From NCBI GenBank assembly GCA_015499995.1, contig JADNRV010000213.1:1-64000 (forward strand): a DNA stretch of 64,000 nucleotides, given 5' to 3'. The DNA comes from Flammula alnicola. Taxonomy: Eukaryota > Basidiomycota > Agaricomycetes > Agaricales > Strophariaceae. Under the pieces are notes generated by a model, which did not search any database, was not told where the DNA came from, and saw only the letters and a program-made list of their open reading frames with translations. This document shows, in pieces, positions 34,097 to 46,730 of this stretch. How positions within the stretch are numbered: the stretch's first letter is position 1; the number at the start of each line of letters is the position of its first letter. The position numbers and the translations under genes are program-made.

Positions 34097-34616
34097 TGTC
34101 GGAAACTTCCAGAAAGCCTTATAAGGAAATTCCCTAATCAGAGCGTCACAAATCCTGATAATGCTTTGGCTATCTCGACGCTGAGCATGATTGTGAAACA
34201 AATGATACATGCATTCAACATTAGAAACTTCCCCAATGGTATTGCCATGTTTCCTGAGAAGAATTGGGTTGTTGTTGGAGGTCGAGCCATTTTACAAGTC
34301 AGAGCGGAACCTGATCAGGCATGGCCGTCACGGATTCGGTCACAAATTACATTATCGGCATTATCGCCCTTATAAGGCCTGATAAGGGCGGAAGTTAGCA
34401 TGATCAGATTGCTCAACTTTTCTTCAGAGCAACCTCCCTCCTTCAAGAATGGCGGAATGGTTATGCCTTGTATATTGCAGCTCATAATAACCTCAAATAC
34501 CCAAAATTTACCGCACAGAACGGCCAGAATAGAGAAAAGTTCTGAAAAGCTGTGTTCTGATCAGGAAACGTGACCGAAAACGGCATGATGATAAGGCATT
34601 TCGGAAGTTTCCGACA
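34097..34616. mobile_element. Short inverted-repeat element (MITE-like, 520 bp)
   Basis: Left end TGTCGGAAACTTCCAGAAAG (34097 on) is the near reverse complement of the right end TTTCGGAAGTTTCCGACA (ending 34616), with partial inverted symmetry further in (CTGATAA / TTATCAG blocks). No transposase frame. A target duplication is not clear. Confidence 0.55.
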
Positions 34617-34634
34617 ACGGAGCGTAAGGATTAG

Positions 34635-35297
34635 CAGAATATCTCAGATTTGGAAAAGCCGGGTGTCCGGCGGCTGGCGGCTGGCTGGCTGGCTATTTTG
34701 GGCAGTGGGAAGATGTACTGCCGGCTCCGGCGGCCACCTTTGCAATGAGATATGTTGTCGATCCCGCCCCAAGCCCGCCCACCCATTCATAAATATCTTA
34801 GTACCTATAAATTATAAACCCTTGCCGGAGGATAGTATCTCACTAAATTAACAGACAATACATATATAAGTATACATAAATTATGAGGCAGTCATACACA
34901 CATGGCTGCTTTCAACTTTCCCCGCCTTTCTCGAATCCTTAACAAAGATCTAGGGAAGGGTGGGTGTCAGGACCATAAATTTTAATTCAAAATAATCCCG
35001 CCCAATATATAAAGGGCGGTAGCAGTGGCGGCTTCGAGTCTCTGACTTATCTCGCTGGTGCATGCTCATAGGATGAAACCCTCGATAGTACTTACATACA
35101 TAGATATTACTGCTGGAGATATATAACAATATTAAAGAATATTTACACACTTACAGAACAGCATTGTATCATTAGGGCGATGGACATTATGATTGAGGGA
35201 CATTATAGAGAGGCGTACACGTGATGTCTGGCCGGACAGCCAGCCACCAGCCACCAGCCACCCGGACACCCGGTTTTTCCAAGTTCGAGATGTCCTC
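34635..35297. mobile_element. Nonautonomous hAT-like element, 663 bp, with 8-bp target duplication
   Basis: Flanked by the 8-bp direct repeat AGGATTAG (34627–34634 and 35298–35305). Terminal inverted repeats of about 35 bases share TTGGAAAAACCGGGTGTCCG (left end TTGGAAAAGCCGGGTGTCCG), followed by GGCTGG repeats inside both ends. The right terminal 75 bases match the outer remnant at 23014–23976. No transposase is encoded. Confidence 0.75.
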
Positions 35298-35305
35298 AGG
35301 ATTAG

Positions 35306-37554
35306 GATCATCTCAGTACCACCCGATCCTCCTCATGTACCTTTAATACGTCGTTATATAGCCTCTAAGAACCACTAATCTTTGACGTTCCGCCGCGGTG
35401 GTTGAAGCTGAAAGTAGACATGCATATGTAAGTCGGTGGGTTTGGAAGGCGCGGAAGGAAAAAGAGAAGAAATCGCGCTTACCCGTCAAAAACCACGGCG
35501 CCAGCTCGCGTAGGAGGGCGAATCGACCTCCAAGACCCCAATCACGATAAATGAGTAACTTCGAAAAGATAACTTCGGGAATAACACATAGACGTGGTTG
35601 TAGAAGGTACTCAGTAGCTTACTCAGTACAGTTACTGCTTGAAGGGAGCGGCAATGGTCCGTGCACTCATCTGCTGACCGTGAGAGCACCATCATTTTCT
35701 GTTCGCTTAAAAGGAGGACACTCCCACGCCCCTCCTTTTTTCTCTGATTCTTCCACAATCAATACCGCCCATGACGATAACTTTTGGTGCAGCGCGTTGA
35801 GCCAGCCGCGGTTGCCCTCCTCTTCGGAGGCTGGGGTTGCTGCAGGCGACGTTGACATCGCCCGTTCGGCACCGCATACCTTGTTATACACAAAGGGACG
35901 GGCTCGATACGTATCTGATGGCGGCTTTTCCTCTTCATCCTCCTTATTTTTCTCGCATTTTTTTTGTTCGTGATTTCTTGGTGGGAAGATGATACAGGGA
36001 TATTTATGGTATGTCTGAGTGGTTTTTGCCGCCATAAGTCTTTCTAACGTGTTTCGTTTTGTCTGCGCAGTAAAATTTTACTATTCGTGTACCTCATGTC
36101 GTACCTCTGCCTCAATGCTACTTGTTGTTTGGAGTGCATTCCATGCTGTGAACAACCTCTTCGTCGGCATGCTCCCTTTTGTCGTCACCACCGTTATTCT
36201 TCGGTTTGTATGGCGACTTCCAAGATCATCACCTTCCAAGACCCATCCTATTGCCCTTCAAACTGTAAACTCTCCATGCATTGACCTGCTGACGATGTCT
36301 GAACGGTTTGTTAGCGCATCGTGCTTCCTCCCTTCTAAGGAAATTTGCCTGGAAGGGTATGACCTTAGACACGAGACCGTGAATGTCGATCAGGTGTTTG
36401 TACCCTGTGCCCGTCATTCCAAAATTATCTTGGGCTTCTCGTCTGCGTCTCGTAAGTCCTGATCAGCTCCATGACATTTCCTCATTGCTGAATTCGTCCT
36501 ATTTTAGTTTTCATTCTATATGGTCTTGCCAAACACACATCGGACTGGGCATTCTTCGATTACGTTTTGGTTGACCCGCGCAGTGTCTGTTGTCGAGAAA
36601 TGTACAGCGAGCGCTGTAATCAAAACATCGGGATACCTGTCGACCACGCCCGGAAGCGCTCTTTGTCTTTTTATTTTTGTCTACGTCTACATACTCACGT
36701 GGGTCAGCGTACCGGGGCCTCACGACGGTGATCCATCGCCGTCACTCAGTGCTGATTGTTGCGATGGGAAAATGTTCAGCCAATGTTCAGCCGCTCTTTG
36801 TTCGTCGATGCTTCGATCTTACATACATGTGCAAGTTTCTCCGGCGGTATCTTCCTGAAGGCTGATGTATATCATGCTTCCTGCTGGACCGGTCAGTTCC
36901 CTCGCCACCCCACACCTACATCGACAATGCGCTCTAGAGCTGAGGAGTGGGTATGCAAAGGCATACTTCATCGTCGTCATACCTGCCAATCAGGATCTTC
37001 TCAGGACATGTGGTGATGTGGGTGTCAGACGACCGTCAACGTACAAAGAACAGATAGATTGTCATTTCTAATAATACTGACAACAGCTATTAATACAGCG
37101 TCTAGGCATGCCGGGCATGCGTGTATCTATCTTTGAGGGAACCTCGGTTCCTGCGACAGCGGGCACTTGTACTTAGCGTCATCATATGCACTAGAGCTAC
37201 TGATTAGACTGTGATGTGGCACCTGGAGGGTTTGGATGAATGGAGACGGACGTCCTTATGCCCAAGAAATTGTAATCATGATTGTAAGCCCCAATTACGA
37301 TGCGCGCGTCTGCAACCGACGGTAAAGAAGAAAAAAATGTCCAAGAGCCATTATAGGCGAAAGAAGGGAATGTATGTACGAAGTAAGTCTATAAGGTGCC
37401 CCGCACGACGCGGGCGACGCATATTTGTCCGTGGTATGATAATATGTACGATAGTTATGATAGTTGGTATGATGATCAATGCAGTCCATGGAGAAGAAGG
37501 GGTACGGGGTTCTACAGGGATGCCGAAAATGCCTGCCAGCAATCGTGGTCGTCA
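35306..37554. other. Gene-poor region with unassigned reading frames
   Basis: Minus strand 35855–35667 could encode a short acidic peptide starting MSTSPAATPASEEEGNRG, possibly with a second exon to 35486; there is no homologue I know. Plus strand 36019–36462 is open but lacks family features. I cannot assign a gene with confidence. Confidence 0.3.
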
Positions 37555-38282
37555 TCAACAGCCTACTGTCCACGCCGCACCGAACAGAAGTCCTAGTGCA
37601 GTCAGGAGCATAGCATTGACGTGCAGCCCGAGCAGAGGTGAGACGAAACCCAGGGCGCCGTTGGCGATCGCCGGGAAGGTGGTGGCGAACAGCTGTGTGG
37701 GGTTCGGGCCGCCGCTGACGGTGACGGTGGGGACGCCTCCTGCGGGGCTCGCAGGTGTAGCGGTGGGCGTGGACGATGCGGCGAGGACCGAAAACATCTG
37801 CGAGGTCGCATGCAGCACGCCGAGCGTCGAGTTAATGAAGATGAGGAAGTAGTCGTCGCCTGGCGGGACGTCTTGCAGCATTAAGTTGAGCTTGCCCTGC
37901 GTTGCTGGCACTATCCCGTGGAACGAGAAGAGCCAGGGATAAGAGATAGGGAGATGGCGGAAGAGCGGGGGTTACTCACCGTTCCTTGCTACCAGCGTCA
38001 GTCCGTCCTGACTCATGCGGGCCATCTCGACGTCGAACCCGTAGATACCGTCCAGCACGCCCTTTTGCCATGATACCAGGTGGGCAGCATTGTTCACCCA
38101 CTGCTCTTTGCTTTGCGGCTCGTTAATGACGAAATATGATGCTGCGTGGAGAAGATTGGTTGTCACTGGGGAACAAAGTAAGAACTGGGAGTGCTCAGCT
38201 CACCTGAAACCTGAGCAGCCAGGAATGCGAGGACTATGCACGCCGTTGTACATGTTGCGAAGAGATTTGATAGAGGGTGCAT
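37555..38282 (-). CDS. Kre9/KNH-like secreted GPI-anchored protein
   Basis: Three exons (38282–38204, 38165–37980, 37904–37555) give 204 residues in one frame. A signal peptide (ACIVLAFLAAQVS) is followed by a Kre9/Knh1 N-terminal-like domain: W…LVSWQKGVLDGIYGFDVEMAR, MSQDGLTLVARN, LNLMLQDVPPGDDYFLIF, then INSTLGVLHATSQMFSVL. A Ser/Thr/Pro/Gly linker and a hydrophobic C-terminus (AMLLTALGLLFGAAWTVG) complete the layout of a GPI-anchored wall or membrane protein. Kre9/Knh1 proteins take part in beta-1,6-glucan assembly in yeast, but the role of the short basidiomycete proteins is unknown. Intron 1 is only 38 bp. Confidence 0.85.
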
Positions 38283-38989
38283 GGTGAGAGGAGAAACGGA
38301 CAAGGAAGGGGTGTTCAGGGGGGTTTATTAGCTCTCACTGGAGTGTTCGAAGAAGATACGACGATAATAGAGGCGAGATCGTAGAAAGCTCGTGAATTAG
38401 GGTAGAGAGCGAGAGAGAGAGTCTATGGCGGCGCTGAGGACAGCTTTTGCTTTTTTGTTGGGTGTGACAGAAGGTGGTTGCTCGCCGTCGCACACTCAAA
38501 TTGGTTGGTTGTCCAGGTCCTTCAAAAACTTGCCAGATGGCCATCACGTGTTCAGGCACGCCAGTGCCGCTTTCTCTTTCGCACGACAGCGCACGTCTCT
38601 TCTTCAGATTCTTACCAGAAAAACATAGCTCTCTCTCAAAAGCTCACCAAAAAACCTTCTACATAAATAAGCCAACGGTGCACATGGGCAAACGCTTGTC
38701 CGGCGACTCCATCGCGCCCTTTGACGTCACTTATCCCCGGAAAGGCTAGTGTGTCCGCCGTCGGCTATCCCATTTGGGTCCGCACAGGCCTTTGAACTTT
38801 CGTCTGTTTGGACACGCGGGCGATGGACGTCGACCCTCAGATCTCAGAGGTCATTTCAGTTCCCGAAGTCGTAGCACGACAGTACATTTGAAGGAAAATG
38901 TATGAGACGTTCTAGATTTTTTGGAACTTTGGAAGGTGAGACGTGTTTTCTTAACGATGATGCGGTTGGAGAGCTTTGAAGTGTAACCA
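38283..38989. other. Intergenic region
   Basis: Promoter side of the Kre9-like gene; C/T-rich with a GAGAGAGA run near 38410. No gene seen. Confidence 0.4.
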
Positions 38990-39300
38990 AAGTTGTGGAA
39001 ATTTCGATTGAAAATGCGGCAAAAATAATGTTCAATAGACCACCCTCCGCGCTGCTCGTGGAATATCTCGAAGCGCGATGAATGCTTCCTTCAGAAGGGC
39101 CAAACGTGCTAGTACATACAGCGGCAAAGCTACATAGCCCACAAGGCCCTCAAACAGGCTAAGGCATAAGTTGTTAGGCAAACAACAGCTACACCACCAC
39201 TCAGTTGGCTTGGAAAATAAGAGTTCGAGCGCAATTGCAAATGGAACGGCTGTGCAGAACGACAAAAGGATCCTGCTAACTATTACAGACTTTCAAGGTC
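38990..39300 (-). pseudogene. 3' fragment of a multi-pass membrane protein gene (decayed tandem copy)
   Basis: The minus strand reads CTAVPFAIALELLFS, LVGYVALPLYVLARLALLKE and AFIALRDIPRAARRVVY, then TGA (39032–39034), then in the same frame TLFLPHFQ. In this basidiomycete membrane family the segment normally ends with an aromatic residue before a 'W-T-x-F-x-P-H' type tail, so the TGA probably replaces a Trp codon. The 5' two-thirds of the gene is absent. Confidence 0.6.
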
Positions 39301-39365
39301 ACTTCAAAGTTAGCTTCGACACACGCGATTAAAGGCGACAGAACAAATTAGTCCTCAATATGTAG

Positions 39366-40013
39366 CTATGATACGCGACTGCTAAATGACGATGCCACAA
39401 CTACATATGACATTTGTCGAGGCAACCACCTAAAGTTACCGCGCACGAATCCGTACAGTATCTCATTAATAATTAGATTCATATATGTGGTAGAAATGAC
39501 GTCCATTGGACTGTCGCCCGTGCTGCTGGTGAAGAGAAGACCCAAACGTGCTAGTACATACAGCGGGCCAGCTACGTAGCCCATCAAAACACCCAGGAGG
39601 TCAAATAGGAAGCTGTAAAGATCATGTAAAGATCCGGAAGACCTGTAGTCTTTGATATAAGAAAAGCCGCTTTCCAATATCATTGCAAATGGAACGGCAG
39701 TGATAATCACCGAAGACACCCTCCATACAACGGCTTCTGCATGTGTAGGAAATGAAAAGTTCCATCCTGTACAATGAATCGCCCCAAATATGATGCCTGC
39801 AACCGAGATTTGCACAGCGATGTTCCACTGAACGCTATCGGACATTGCGAGTGCGTAGAAATCGTGTACTTGCATCGGGCCTGCCTCTGTCTTTTCGCTC
39901 TGGTAGTCCGTTGTCAGACTGCTCATGGAGCCGAGTCTTCGAAACATCGCAAAGATGGCACCGATTGTACAATCATAAAAAAAGTTTGAGAGGATTGTTA
40001 GTGTACCTGCCAT
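39366..40013 (-). pseudogene. Truncated multi-pass membrane protein gene (second tandem copy)
   Basis: The minus frame has FGAIHCTGWNFSFPTHAEAV, VWRVSSVIITAVPFAMILES and LMGYVAGPLYVLARLGLLF. These are the last membrane segments of the same family as 38990–39300 (IHC…FPTxxEAxLWR…PLYxLAR). The frame then continues into unrelated sequence (SSTGDSPMDVISTTYMNL) instead of the conserved tail. An in-frame ATG at 40013 begins a plausible TM segment, but the usual longer N-terminal region is not visible. Confidence 0.6.
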
Positions 40014-40258
40014 GGTGTAAACGTCATTTCCCCTGGGGAGACGCTAAAGATACCGGACTCCCCCGCCATCGGCCGGAGTTTCCGGTCACGACGTCCAGAT
40101 GAGCAGAGTGAAACATTTCCTCTCTGCTCTCGACAGCATCCTCGACATTGCGCTCGCCGTCTGTTCCTCGCTAACCTTGGAGTATCTATTCTTTGTTGTC
40201 CGGTGACTTGCACAGTTCGTGACTGGACATCAGACACTTTGGTTTCGCTCAGCTCGCC

Positions 40259-41454
40259 ATGTCATTGCCATCCCTTCCTCCCATCCCTCCATCTGGACCG
40301 TCCAATTATCCCGATGCCACTCCACTGGATCTCACAGGAATACTTGAGCTCCGCGTCAACTCCCCCTCCGTCCGTCTCTATCCCGTAGCACCACCAACGA
40401 TTTCCGACGACATCCTCGCCGCCACAGCCATGACCCCCGGCGCTAACTCTCCATCTACCCCCTCGATCTGCCTTCTCAGAGGACCCCTCGACGATTTCGT
40501 TCGATATTCTCGCCAAGAGGCGTCTAAATGGTTGATTGACCTTGCCCATGATATTTGCGATCCTGCCGACCACCGTGGTTCGTTGCTGGTATGGAAGGAG
40601 CCGCGGCAGCAGTGGCGCCCTGTTGCCACCACAGACCCGTTAACCGCGTCGGTCTACCGCTACGATCTTCCGGTCGGAATTACGGTCGGCCTCTCAAAAA
40701 TCAGTCAGCGCGTGGGGAAATCCGTTACCACCGAGACCGGGAACGCAAGCACCATGGCCGATCGCGTGAAGGGGCGCGATGGACAGTGCTGGGTGACGGC
40801 CATAGATGATCCACTAGCGAACAGTCACATTTGCCCCAAGCGCATGGGGGATCATGTTGGGCGAATCGTCTTCCGTACTTTCACATCTCTCCCCCTCCCC
40901 CCAAATCTCTCAATCTACAACGAAATTTTTGGCCTGTGTTTGTCGAAGACGCTCGATGCATGGTTTGATGAGTATGAGATCGGCCTTCGTTTTGTCTCCC
41001 CGGTGAGGAGTTCTTCTCTCATTTCTTAAATTTCCATTGATCAACCGTTTAGAACAATTACGAGTGTCATATGTTCGCTATTGAACTAGCTAATATGGAG
41101 TACACGTTATTAGGAAGAATTCAGAGACCAACAGCCTACCCCGCCATCCATGGGCACCATGCAAGCCCTCCCCAGCCCCAGCTCAATAATGTTCCTCCTC
41201 CCGGCCTCTTTCGTTGGCATTACCTTCAGTGCGTACTCAAGAAATTTGCACATGACGACTACAAAAATCTCGAGAATATTGACTTTTCCGAGTTACCTCT
41301 TCGTATGGAGGGGGACTCTGATGATGATGGCACGGACAGCGAGGCGGAATGGCCGTCATTGGCTTTGGATCTTGGGAGAGTTGTGGAGAACAGTTTAGAG
41401 GAGCGTGAGGAGCGCCACCGAGCGGTTGCAACGTGGATCTCAAAGACCGTGTAA
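40259..41454 (+). CDS. HNH-type nuclease-like protein (HNH_2-like, basidiomycete family)
   Basis: Two exons (40259–41002 and 41053–41454; 50-bp intron) give 381 residues. The centre reads GRDGQCWVTAIDDPLANSHI followed by CPKRMGDH, the C…H-x-CPKRMGDH pattern of fungal HNH_2-like domains, then YNEIFGLCLSKTLDAWFDEY, GLRFVSP and, across the splice, NNYECHMF. The C-terminal third is acidic (EGDSDDDGTDSEAEW). Members are numerous in Agaricomycetes; catalytic activity has not been shown as far as I know. The start ATG lies in a clean context after a C/T-rich leader. Confidence 0.8.
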
Positions 41455-41734
41455 ATCCTGCCTCGTATATTTCTTGACTCGTTTTGTTGTTGCCACAGGA
41501 TTCAAACAAGATATAGACATTGCATTTGCATGATGGTTGCTGAGACGCTTCGTTACGATGCCAATCTACTGACATTGATTCAGAATGTACAGAGGTTGTG
41601 CCGTTAGGTATCATCGCGGCCAATGGAGTCGACTTGCATCTCATCTGATTCATATGAGGATTAGTTATAACATCATAGCACAAGTCAGTTGGATCCATTA
41701 CGAACCTTTGCGAGGTGGCGTAGTGGGGTCATCA

Positions 41735-42474
41735 TCAACGCGGATCGGCGACTCCAGCAGATAGACCGGCATACGTCGAGTGGCTTGTTCCACCAGAAAA
41801 GTACATGAATCCATTGAGGACCGCGAATCCAAGAGTGATGAGCTCAAGTTCAGTAGTTGCCAGCCCTTGGGCCGGTCGTGTGATGCATTGCGCAACAAAC
41901 CACATTGTCTGGACGATTACGAGCATCTTCGAGAGCGTGTCTCCCTTACTCCGATCTTGAATCTCTTCCTCCATGGTAGCTGGAACATTGATCTTTCCCT
42001 CTCTCGTCAATCTCTCCAGGCTCTCCGTTGATAGCACTCCTTGCATGACATTGTTCCGATACAACATGAGTCCCCCCATCTGAAGGAAATATCCGTGCGT
42101 CTTCGTCCAGCCATTATCTGTTCATGTCTGACTTTGTAAGTAAAGTGCAACGAGGGTAATTCAAGTCGTCATTACGCACCCTGGTATTTTTCCGCCAACA
42201 GTCTTGCGCCAACCCACTGCCTCATCGCCCAGCATATCGTGATTTCAGGGGCAATAATCGTCCAAGCCGTCAGTTCGAGCCGCGTTAATCCCACGCGCCA
42301 CGATTTCATTCCAGGTCCAGGAATGTTGGGATGAACTGCACCCCAGGAACAGGCGAAGATGGTGGCGAAGCAGCTCTCGGTTCCATCAATCTTGATATGT
42401 GAAGCAATGTGTATCGAATTGTAAATTTGTAATCGCTGTCTACGGGATACGCTCTTCTCATCCAGGATTTTCAC
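41735..42474 (-). pseudogene. 5'- and 3'-truncated multi-pass membrane protein gene
   Basis: Two exons joined by a 62-bp intron (42118–42179) read ESCFATIFACSWGAVHPN, GPGMKSWRVGLTRLELTAW, then AEKYQDNGWTKTHGYFLQMG and EEIQDRSKGDTLSKMLVIVQ, FVAQCITRPAQGLATTELEL. These are the hallmark segments of a large basidiomycete multi-TM family of unknown function. No ATG or signal sequence exists upstream: the first recognisable residue follows directly on the 67-base block shared with 47144–47210. Downstream of LNGFMYF the expected WW/KPL segment is missing. It looks like a fragment. Confidence 0.6.
42371..42437. repeat. 67-base segment duplicated at 47144–47210
   Basis: An exact, same-orientation copy of 67 bases starting CAGCTCTCGGTTCCATCAAT. 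Here it forms the 5' edge of the recognisable coding region of the membrane-protein fragment. Confidence 0.9.
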
Positions 42475-45400
42475 TCCCGCTCAAGGTGTACTAAACGAAT
42501 GAGAATATCAATTTAAATATGCGTGGGCTATGATTGCTCATGTGGTATGATGCATCTCATACATATAGCGCGAATGGACTGCACGACTGCTTCGGTAACC
42601 TGTCGTGGGCTCTCGACAAAAATCGCAAGTGTTAAATACTCTAGTGCGATTCTATCAATGCTTTTCACTCCGCCAACTGAGTCTTCAAGTTCCTCTTTGC
42701 ATAATTTTTGGGTCCAAAGGTATGCCAGCCTGAGGTGTCAACGACGACGATCACCGGTGACAGAAGTCAAGTTGCAGCTCATAGAGGAAGCTATGCGAAG
42801 ATTGAGAGCTATCGAGGGGTTTGCCGCAATATGTCAACTGTGAGCACTGAGTCATATGAGCGGTTCTGGTATCGTCAGCTGTTATCGCATGAGCCTTTGC
42901 ATCCCGAAATACAGGCTGCACGGCCCCCTGCAAAGGTTGTCACTGTGGTTCAACCGCAAACTTCACCCGCTGCTCTTCGTTCAATAGCTGTTGGTCCGAT
43001 AATCCCGCACGACGGGGTAACTAGGACGCTCAAAGAGGAAGTATGCAAAGGTGAGAGAAAACATGGTGTTCGAAAGCAAATGACAATTAAATTCAGATGT
43101 CGTGATCGAAGGAATTGGTGAAAAAGAATAAACATTAAAATTACGCAGACCTACGATGCAGGCAGTACCCCCGCTTTCACATCCTGCAAAACGGACTCGA
43201 TGTTCCCCGGCGCAATGGACAGCTTGAGGTCCGGCAGAATGAAGTAGCCAGAAACTGCGGAGGTATCGACTAAGCCGACCCCGTCTTCCCAGTAGGTGAT
43301 GAGTCGAGCGAAAAGAACCCAAAGAATGTGGGAATTGGAAAAGACGCCGTGCAAGAATGGCGTTTCTGCATGGCGGCAACCACCGAAGATGACCTAAGCT
43401 CACCTAATCTGGTCGCGGCTCGTAGGCTGACATTTCGGCATACGATTAATTTGGCACGTCAGCCAGTCCGACCGCCGACCACAAAGCGTTCAACATGGAT
43501 TGAACGTTCTCTCCGGGAAATAAAATCACACCGCCGTATCCTCAAAGTCATTATGTATCTTCTAAATAGTTGAAAGGCACCCCACAAGGCATGAGAAATT
43601 GAATTTTCTACTGGTAATTTGAGGTACATTACATTATTTATGAGGTAATAATCACAAACCCTGTAGAATATAGACCTCAATGTATATTTATCGCATAGAA
43701 CCTCAATAGCATCTACTATATATAACCCACGGCGTCGACAAAAGCGAGCGTTCTGGTCAAGATCTGGTGCAAGATACAAGCCCCGGCGTTTGCCGGCGTT
43801 CTTTGATGGCGTTCTGGACGGCATTCTTTCCAACTTACGGATACCCTCAAAGAACTGAACGTGAACACCCGCTTTGAAAGCCAAGCTTGAGATCTGAGAT
43901 TTTGATTAGGAGGCTGGGAGGTGAAAGGCGAATTGCGTTTGTGGACAACGGCGTCTTCCACAGGATTGGAGGGACACGTTCCTCTTGAAGTCATTTGTGA
44001 GCCAGGAATGGTGAACCTAGACAAGGGCATCGTAAAGAGGTCTCCAGAGCCCTAGCAGCAGCGTTGAGATCTGAAGGAGAGTCTACCTGGTCGCAGCCTT
44101 CTTCATAGAGCGATGTCGATGATGGAGTATTATATTACAGTATATGGTAGTACCGATCTCAAAGTCTCCGCGTCCCTCTCTCTCTCCAGCTCTTCACCCT
44201 CCCCCTTTGAAGTTGACCCGGGTGGTGTGCACGCAGCAACGGAGGACTTTTTTCGGGCAATTGCATGCTGAGAGAAATCGTCGAATGCATAGGCAGCGCA
44301 GTACTACTCGACACGCCTCACCATGACCGACCTTCGTCGCCATTGATTTATACTTCTTTAATTGTGAATCCTCCTTAATTGATGGCTAGTTGATTGACGC
44401 TTCCCTGAACGATGAACGTTTGATAGCAAACGTTCGTGAGTATGTAGTCGAATGGTATAACTGGATCCGGATCGCCTACCCGCGCCTTCTTTTCCAAAGC
44501 GCGGTGCTCGGAGTTTGGGCCTCCTTCAAAGAAGCCGTCCGTTTCTTCCACAGTAAAACAAATTAAATGCCTTAGCAGACTTGCTGCACCTACATAGCAA
44601 TGTCTTCTTTCTTATCCCGCCGTTTCTTGCCGAGCCCTGACTGCTGTGAACATCTGAACACAGTCCGAGTCACCTGCAACAAAACACGTCGCGCTTCGAG
44701 CGTGAACAAGCGTGAAGCGCTTGCAGCTCAAAAATGTCGGACGGTCTGGAGCTGGTAAATAATAAGCGGCACATATGTAACCCATCCTGCTGAAATCTTT
44801 TAAAACATAGCCTATGCACGACACCATCAAGACACCGCTTCATTCTGTGGGTAGTTATTTTCTTGTACGAGTACATAGTTGTGCCTAGTTTGAATAGATC
44901 GCGTGAGATATCTCGGGGGGCCGAGTCTACCCTCGAAGTTGTTTACTTAGTATACAACCACGCCAATGGGGCAGGACCCGGTCATTGATCATTTGATGAG
45001 TTATTCAAGGACGAGATCGGCGGCCAAAAATATTTGATCTTACAGTGAATAAGCGCCCATGCAGAGTCATTTTGCTATGATGTTGCTAGTAAATGTAGCA
45101 TAAGCTACACCGACCGCCCATTGAAGTTTTCGCAAAGTAATGGACAGCCGGGAAGACAAAGAAAGCTCTGAATTTAGTCAATGGTATGCACCATGAATAC
45201 GTCCTCTGGTAATACAAGATCTATATGCTATTATTATCAGACATAATCTGCAAATCGTGAGGGGAATTACATGCCTACTTCTCTGTTCAACATGCAGAAC
45301 GAAGACAAAGCAAACGTCCATTAACATCGCTTTGAAGATCAGCAAGGTTCACGTGAAGTTGACAATGTCTCCTGGCCCCATCGCGCTCCTTTGCCTGCAT

Positions 45401-46730
45401 CAGGTGCTATTCGTAGGTTGGTTGTGTGGCAGCCTAATTCACTTTTGGTATTCGCAATTTCGTTGACTGGTTTTTAATACTTTTAATTGTGCTACCGGCC
45501 AGCAGCTATCATGGGGCCATTACTGTAATTTAGGCCATGTTAAAAATCTGGTGTTCAATACCGACACTGTTCTTTCGAAGAAGGTGAAGTAGTTTCTGCA
45601 TATCAGATAGGCGCATAGCCATCTTCCTCGAGCCGCCCTTCCGTTTGGTTATTTCGCATCAGGTGAACTGCTATTGTCACGATTGCGGTTTAAATGGCAG
45701 ATGTGAGAATGGGTGTCGCGCTTGCCATAGCCTCCCGCATGTGCTATTCCATCTACGGTGCCTTCCCGATGTCATTTTCCGCCGCCTGTAGCATTGAGAG
45801 CGCTGGTGGCCTTCCAGGAAGGAGTTGGGTGATTGACGATAGATCATACGATGAAGTTGCTACTCACCGTGCTGAAGCTTCTTCCCTTCGATGAACCTAG
45901 ACGAATCAAGTCGAGACAGCAGTCCGATGGCAAGGCCATTGAACCCTACATTGTTGTTCGTAAAATAAACCTACACTATAACAGGAAGGGATGTCGAAGC
46001 TAATGGACAGGTAAGGGAGGCACGATTTTTTAGGACAGGATTTTTTTAGGATAAGATTTCTTAGAAATATGATAGGTACGTTGGATCTCTCGACCCGTCG
46101 AGAAGACGTCCAGCAAGAGGATAGGATAGAACTTTTTAGGTTTGACCAGTAGGTCAGAGTTTTCGACTTTTCGAGAACAAGCCCAGCCAGCGACCTGAGC
46201 AGAGGGGGATAGGATTTTTATAGAGTAAGATTAGTTTAGAACATTTTGTACATGAACTCGAATCCACGTCATTCAAGGACATGGTCCCTCAATCTCTCTC
46301 TAAATCGAGTTGCCGTGTAGGAGAGCCTGAGACCATGATGCTTCCTGATCCCCTCTCGTGAGAGCACCCTTTCAAGCTCGCGACCAATTGTCCGTGGCAC
46401 CGTGGCAGATGGATCACGAAGTTTAGAACGGGGTGCATATCCTTGGTGCAGTGATATTTTCAGAACTTCCGAACCATATCACCTTCCAGAGCGCTCAGGA
46501 GGAAACCTTTCCGTGCAAGGGAATGGCCGGACTCTAGAGGCAAGGTCCATTAGAAAACGTATAAATGCCTCTCCCTCTGCAGCTTTTTCATTCAGCTCCT
46601 CTTCCTACATTGAATCAGGTTAGCATCGGGTCCTTCTTTCCAAGCCTCCTGCTCATCATCTGATCGTATAACCTTCAACTCACTCCACTTTTTTTTCCGT
46701 CAAATTTAGAAGCTACGCCATCTCACCATA
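42475..46730. other. Gene-poor region with coding remnants and degenerate repeats
   Basis: Minus 43354–43151 carries a coding-like tail (HGVFSNSHILWVLFARLITY…LPDLKLSIAPGNIESVLQDV) ending in TGA; probably the last exon of an otherwise unrecognisable gene. Plus 42560–42840 and 42708–43121 are open without known features. 46000–46250 holds degenerate AT-rich repeats of TAGGATAAGATTT type and two copies of a TCGAC…TCGAGAA block. No intact gene is visible. Confidence 0.35.
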
